In this document: positions 59,549 to 64,000 of the stretch, one piece after another | Numbering within the stretch: the stretch's first letter is position 1 | Layout of the letters: each line of letters starts with the position of its first letter | Assembly: GCA_015478855.1 (NCBI GenBank) | Contig: JADMKJ010000119.1 | Span: forward strand, 1 to 64,000 | Source of the DNA: Proteiniphilum sp. | GTDB taxonomy: Bacteria > Bacteroidota > Bacteroidia > Bacteroidales > Dysgonomonadaceae | Direction of reading: 5' to 3' | Length of the DNA: 64,000 nt | Translations under genes and position numbers: made by a program | The notes under the pieces: model-generated | Seen by the model: the letters and a program-made list of their open reading frames with translations, nothing else | Told to the model about the DNA's origin: nothing | Database searches by the model: none

Positions 59549-60661
59549 TCAGGGCATCAATTCAGCTAATTTAGCATCAAGTGCTTCACCTCTCAGATTC
59601 TTCTCAATGATTGTACCTTCTTTATCCAGGAGGACAGTGTGTGGAATACCGTTGATAGCATACATATCTACCACGGGGCTTTCCCAATACATCAAGTCTG
59701 ACATCTGTGGCCAGGTCATGTTCAGATCAGATATTCCCTGAATCCATTTATCCTTTTCCTGATCAAAAGAGACTCCCACAACCTCAAACCCTTTCGATTT
59801 ATATTTATCATATGCTGCCACAACGTTGGGCATCTCCTGACGACAGGGTCCACACCATGCTGCCCAAAAATCAACCAGCACATACTTTCCTTTGCCGGCA
59901 TAATCGGAAAGAGAAACATCATTACCTTCGGTATTTTTCAGTGTGAAATCAACGAACTTCTTCCCGATAGCTACATTCTCAAGGTTTTCAAGTCGTTTCA
60001 CCACACGCTGAATATTCTCCTGGGCTTTGAAATCATCATCGGCGAGTGAAAGAATTTCTTTTTGTTTCTCAGGTTCAAACATTGAGGAAGAAGCCATGAA
60101 AGAGTATTTTCCAAGATCGTTCTTGATATTATCCCTGATAAAATTGAAATTCAAATCGGTCATTTGATTGTTAATCTCTTCATAAGCTTCATTGATTTCA
60201 GCATCAAGGCTGTCGTTCATAGTGCCGGAAGACATGGCAGTGTTATAACGTTCAACTACCTCTCTGATATTTTTACCCAGATCACGTTGTTTCAACCTTA
60301 AGTCAGTGTACGCCTCGTTCACTTTACTACCTTTTACCGTGACAACGGAGTCGAAAGTCACTTTTAACTTGCCCGGTTCAATCAACACCGGTATTCTGCT
60401 TTCCTGCCTGGGGTTCACACTCTCATCCAGCAAAATAAACCGAAGCATGGTTGTATCGGCCACACCTGAGAAAGTGAACTTCCCGTTCTGTACCACTGCC
60501 GTATCGATGGGGATCATCGCATCCTCTGTCATCTGCTGCATAAAAACCTGTGTACCTTCATAAGCCTCATCGGCTATTGATCCATCGATCGCATATTCTT
60601 TGCTGTTCTGACATGACAGTACCACAGCTGCCATTATGAATAGATAAATAATTTTTTTCAT
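59549..60661 (-). CDS. Thiol-disulfide oxidoreductase, TlpA-like, with DUF4369-type N-terminus
   Basis: Lipobox VLSC; thioredoxin motif DFWAAWCGPCRQEMP; N-terminal beta domain. Confidence 0.9.
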   Translation of the reverse strand: MKKIIYLFIMAAVVLSCQNSKEYAIDGSIADEAYEGTQVFMQQMTEDAMIPIDTAVVQNGKFTFSGVADTTMLRFILLDESVNPRQESRIPVLIEPGKLKVTFDSVVTVKGSKVNEAYTDLRLKQRDLGKNIREVVERYNTAMSSGTMNDSLDAEINEAYEEINNQMTDLNFNFIRDNIKNDLGKYSFMASSSMFEPEKQKEILSLADDDFKAQENIQRVVKRLENLENVAIGKKFVDFTLKNTEGNDVSLSDYAGKGKYVLVDFWAAWCGPCRQEMPNVVAAYDKYKSKGFEVVGVSFDQEKDKWIQGISDLNMTWPQMSDLMYWESPVVDMYAINGIPHTVLLDKEGTIIEKNLRGEALDAKLAELMP

Positions 60662-60689
60662 CTTACTTTTAATTTATAATTAAACAGGG

Positions 60690-60697
60690 CAAAGATA
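60690..60697 (-). promoter_or_regulatory. TATCTTTG -7 element upstream of TlpA-like gene
   Basis: Exact match 29 nt before start 60661. Confidence 0.5.
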
Positions 60698-61055
60698 TGT
60701 AAAATGCATGTAAATGACAGTAATTTAGCGTTTTTTTTGTACATTGACAATAAACAGGCCCACAACACGTTTTTAATATACCAAAAAAAGCAGTTATGAG
60801 CCTCTATATAACCAGGAACATACTCCTTCTCAGGAGGTATGCAAAGAATGAAAAAGCACCTTCCGGGCATTCACTCAATATTATCATGCAAGTTGCCAGG
60901 AACAGCTATTGGGAGAAAAGACTTCTTATACCTGATAAATTACTCTTTAAAAGCTGACAGCCGGCACTTCAGCATGGATAATACAGAGTAAAAAAATGCT
61001 TCTTTTTTGGGAGTGAATATTTTTATCTATCTTTGAGAAGATAAACTTTAACAGC

Positions 61056-61706
61056 ATGAGCACAATTGTAGCCCCGTCGCTGTTGGCGGCCGATTTTCTG
61101 AATCTGGAAAGAGATATTGAAATGCTTAACAGAAGTGAGGCAGACTGGATCCATCTGGACATAATGGATGGGGTATTCGTGCCCAACATCTCTTTCGGAT
61201 TCCCGGTGATCAACCTCCTGAAAAAGGCAACACAAAAGCCGCTGGATGTCCACTTAATGATTGTCCAACCAGTGAAATTTATCGATGAAATAGCAGCAGC
61301 AGGTGCTGCCTATATGAATGTTCATCTGGAAGCCTGCGTTCATTTGCACCGGGTGGTACAGGAGATCAGAAATAAAGGAATGAAACCGGCTGTCACACTC
61401 AACCCCCATACGCCGGTAACACTCCTCGAGGAGATTCTACCCGACCTGGAGATGGTATTGCTTATGTCAGTCAATCCCGGATTCGGCGGTCAGCAATTCA
61501 TTGAGGGTACTGTGAGAAAAGTAGCCCAACTTAAAGAGATGATCCTGAAACAGCACACTTCCACATTGATTGAGGTGGATGGCGGGGTCAATCTTGAGAC
61601 AGGCAGAAAGCTTGTAGACGCCGGTGCTGACGTACTTGTTGCCGGCAGTTATGTTTTCAATTCAGAGGATCCGGCAGAGACCATACGCATGTTGCGGGCA
61701 TTATAA
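61056..61706 (+). CDS. rpe: Ribulose-phosphate 3-epimerase
   Basis: VAPSLLAADF, DIMDGVFVPNISFG, MSVNPGFGGQQFI, EVDGGV. Confidence 0.95.
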   Translation: MSTIVAPSLLAADFLNLERDIEMLNRSEADWIHLDIMDGVFVPNISFGFPVINLLKKATQKPLDVHLMIVQPVKFIDEIAAAGAAYMNVHLEACVHLHRVVQEIRNKGMKPAVTLNPHTPVTLLEEILPDLEMVLLMSVNPGFGGQQFIEGTVRKVAQLKEMILKQHTSTLIEVDGGVNLETGRKLVDAGADVLVAGSYVFNSEDPAETIRMLRAL

Positions 61707-61790
61707 ACTACTTCCCTGATGACTTGCGTCTGCAACTTATTTATTTTCACTGCCGCACAGAGATGATGTCGTTCTTTTTAGCAGGTAAAA

Positions 61791-63755
61791 ATGAACGAAT
61801 TGATCGGAAAAACACCCTTCTTTCGCCTCCTGCTACCGGTGATCGCCGGTATAGCAGCAACGACTCTTTTACCCGGCTGCACTCCTCTCATCCCATTTCT
61901 CAAACTGCCGGGGCTCACACTGATGATGCTTTCTTTCATCATCGCAGAAAAAAAGCATTACAGATTCAGATGGTTTTTTGGCGCTGGTCTTTTTCTTTAT
62001 CTCTTTTCTCTTTCGGCAGTTCAATACCGTGAACATGAAAAGCGTGTGCTCTTTTCCTTCCCCGCCGGCGAACAAAGCTACGTAGCCACGATTCTGGATA
62101 TTCCTGAAGTGAAGCGCCGCTCCATAGCCTGTAATGTGAAAACAGCTCCTCCCTACGGGAAAAAGATCGTTTTATATCTGGCGCAGACCGAGGAAGCACG
62201 AATGCTGCTTCCTGGTGATGAGATTCTCTTTTCTGCAAGGTTGCAGCGTTTTCATAATTTTGGTAACCCGGATGATTTCGATTATGTCCGTTTCATGAAA
62301 ATCAAAGGGTTCTCCGCTTCAGCCTATGTACCGGCTAAAAACTGGCTGAAAACCGGAAGAGAATCCCGTACAGTACCCATTGTGGCGCAAAGAATCCGGG
62401 GTAAAGCACTGACTTTGTTACGCTTGCACGTTCCTGATGAAGATTCATATGCATTTATCTCTGCCATAACCCTCGGATATAAAGCCTATCTCTCCGACGA
62501 CCTGCAGGATGCCTTCCGCGCTTCCGGAACGGCACATATACTGGCTGTCAGCGGGTTGCATGTGGGTATTATTTATATGATCATCAATCTGATGTTTTCA
62601 TTCCTGGGAAAAGAGGGGAAGCTTTATACTCTTCGCCAATGGCTCGTGATATGCGTACTATGGGCGTATGTATTCATGGCAGGGATGTCAACCTCCATTA
62701 TCAGGGCAGCCATCATGCTCACGATATTTTGTCTGGGCAGAATGAAGCATCAAAGAGGATTTACCTTTAATACGCTGGCTGCAGCGGCATTTTTGATTCT
62801 TATCTTCCGGCCGCTGAGTCTTTTTGACGTAAGTTTTCAAATGAGTTTCGGTGCTGTTTTTGCCATTCTTTATTTTCAACCAAAAATGCAGGCACTCTAC
62901 GTTCCTAAAAACAGAGTTGTGAAATATATCCTGGATCTCTTCACGGTATCCACCGCAGCGCAATTGGGTGTTTTCCCTTTGGTACTTTACTATTTCGGTA
63001 CCTTCCCTACTTATTTCTTTCTCACCAACCTGCTTGTGGTTCCTATCGTTGGCATCATCATGTATGCAACCCTCCCTTTGACTGTTCTGGGCATATTCGG
63101 GTTCTTTGAAACAGGGTTCATCGGCTTGCTGCAGGATATTATCAGAACAACAGTGATCATACTCACAGAGCTAACACTGCGAATTGTATATATTTCCGAG
63201 ACACTCCCCTTTGCACAGCTTTCGGGCAGGCATCTCTCATTTTTTCAACTGATACCGCTCCTTTTATTTGTCTATCTTATTGCCGGGTTCATATACACAC
63301 ATCGCCCCAGATACCTCATCATCTCTCTGGTAATGGTTTTTACGTATCATCTCTCCATCACATACGAAAAGATCACAAACACACCCACACAACTTGTCAT
63401 CTTTAATAGCCCTGGAACCAGTGAAATAGGCCTGTATGACCATCATAAACGGCATATCCTGGTCGTACCTGAAAATGGCTTTCTTCCACACCCTGTCAAA
63501 TCAATCTTCAGACTGTCAGACGGTTCTTTGAATAATTATGTGGCTGCGTCTTCATTTCCATTAGACATACTCATCCTTTCACAGTACAGTTATTTCGATA
63601 TGGAACAACTTCTGATGATATTCAATCCTGCTGTGATTGTCCTGGACAGTTCACTTCCCCGTGCTGCAGCTGACAGAATGAAAAAAGATTGCAATCGCCC
63701 GGACATCGGAATACATGATGTGACTCAAAACGGAGCCTTATCCGTAAATTTTTAG
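61791..63755 (+). CDS. ComEC/Rec2 family competence protein
   Basis: GTAHILAVSGLHVGIIYM, AGMSTSIIRAAIM; polytopic; C-terminus lacks HxHxDH metallo-beta-lactamase motif. Confidence 0.9.
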   Translation: MNELIGKTPFFRLLLPVIAGIAATTLLPGCTPLIPFLKLPGLTLMMLSFIIAEKKHYRFRWFFGAGLFLYLFSLSAVQYREHEKRVLFSFPAGEQSYVATILDIPEVKRRSIACNVKTAPPYGKKIVLYLAQTEEARMLLPGDEILFSARLQRFHNFGNPDDFDYVRFMKIKGFSASAYVPAKNWLKTGRESRTVPIVAQRIRGKALTLLRLHVPDEDSYAFISAITLGYKAYLSDDLQDAFRASGTAHILAVSGLHVGIIYMIINLMFSFLGKEGKLYTLRQWLVICVLWAYVFMAGMSTSIIRAAIMLTIFCLGRMKHQRGFTFNTLAAAAFLILIFRPLSLFDVSFQMSFGAVFAILYFQPKMQALYVPKNRVVKYILDLFTVSTAAQLGVFPLVLYYFGTFPTYFFLTNLLVVPIVGIIMYATLPLTVLGIFGFFETGFIGLLQDIIRTTVIILTELTLRIVYISETLPFAQLSGRHLSFFQLIPLLLFVYLIAGFIYTHRPRYLIISLVMVFTYHLSITYEKITNTPTQLVIFNSPGTSEIGLYDHHKRHILVVPENGFLPHPVKSIFRLSDGSLNNYVAASSFPLDILILSQYSYFDMEQLLMIFNPAVIVLDSSLPRAAADRMKKDCNRPDIGIHDVTQNGALSVNF

Positions 63756-63794
63756 TACTTTTGCCCCTTATCATCAAAAGTATACAGTTAAAAA

Positions 63795-64000
63795 ATGAAG
63801 TTTACAGAATCTCTCTCCGATACAATCCCTCCACAGAAAGTGGAAGAAATTATGGCATCGATAGAACGATCCGAAAAGATCGTCATCACGACCCATCTCT
63901 CCCCCGATGGAGACGCGTTGGGTTCATCACTCGCATTGTACCATTATCTTAAAAACAGGGGATTGAATGCAAGAATTATCGTCCCTAACTCCTTCCCCAA
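63795..64000 (+). CDS. DHH family phosphoesterase (NrnA-like), truncated by window end
   Basis: MKFTESLSDTIPPQKVEEIMASIERSEKIVITTHLSPDGDALGSSLALYHYLK: DHH-family N-terminal motif THxxPDGDALGS. Confidence 0.85.
   Translation, partial: MKFTESLSDTIPPQKVEEIMASIERSEKIVITTHLSPDGDALGSSLALYHYLKNRGLNARIIVPNSFP

Noticed and set aside
60796-60957. 53-codon + strand ORF (MSLYITRNILLLRRYAKNEK...) upstream of rpe
   Set aside because: No clear promoter element or family resemblance; composition not convincingly coding.

Overview
A 64 kb chromosomal window with about 58 protein-coding genes, mostly housekeeping, from what looks like a Bacteroidota (Bacteroidales-type) genome. This inference rests on TAnnTTTG-type -7 promoter elements, the ileS-traR/dksA-lspA-DUF4296 and surA-ostA-(tail-anchored ORF)-mutL gene orders, and Bacteroidota-style lipoproteins. 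I see four tRNA genes: Gly(GCC)-Leu(UAA) in tandem, Ser(GCU) and Cys(GCA). Several have a visible promoter and a terminator hairpin. I see no CRISPR array, IS element, prophage or rRNA operon, and no convincing oriC beside dnaA. There is no large defence or biosynthetic island. The most interesting signals are smaller: (i) several core proteins whose catalytic or metal-binding motifs look eroded (MutL endonuclease motifs, ComEC nuclease domain, TraR/DksA zinc finger, a Rieske-like lipoprotein with a Cys in place of the second His); (ii) an untracked mini transcription unit at 35.13-35.51 kb with promoter, 49-codon ORF, possible -1 frame continuation and terminator; (iii) three tandem exported endonuclease/exonuclease/phosphatase paralogs; (iv) a lipoprotein-type superoxide dismutase with a possible internal start; (v) a 50-bp tail-to-tail coding overlap of nhaA with an MFS sugar transporter gene. 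All calls come from reading the sequence and ORF translations; no database search was run.
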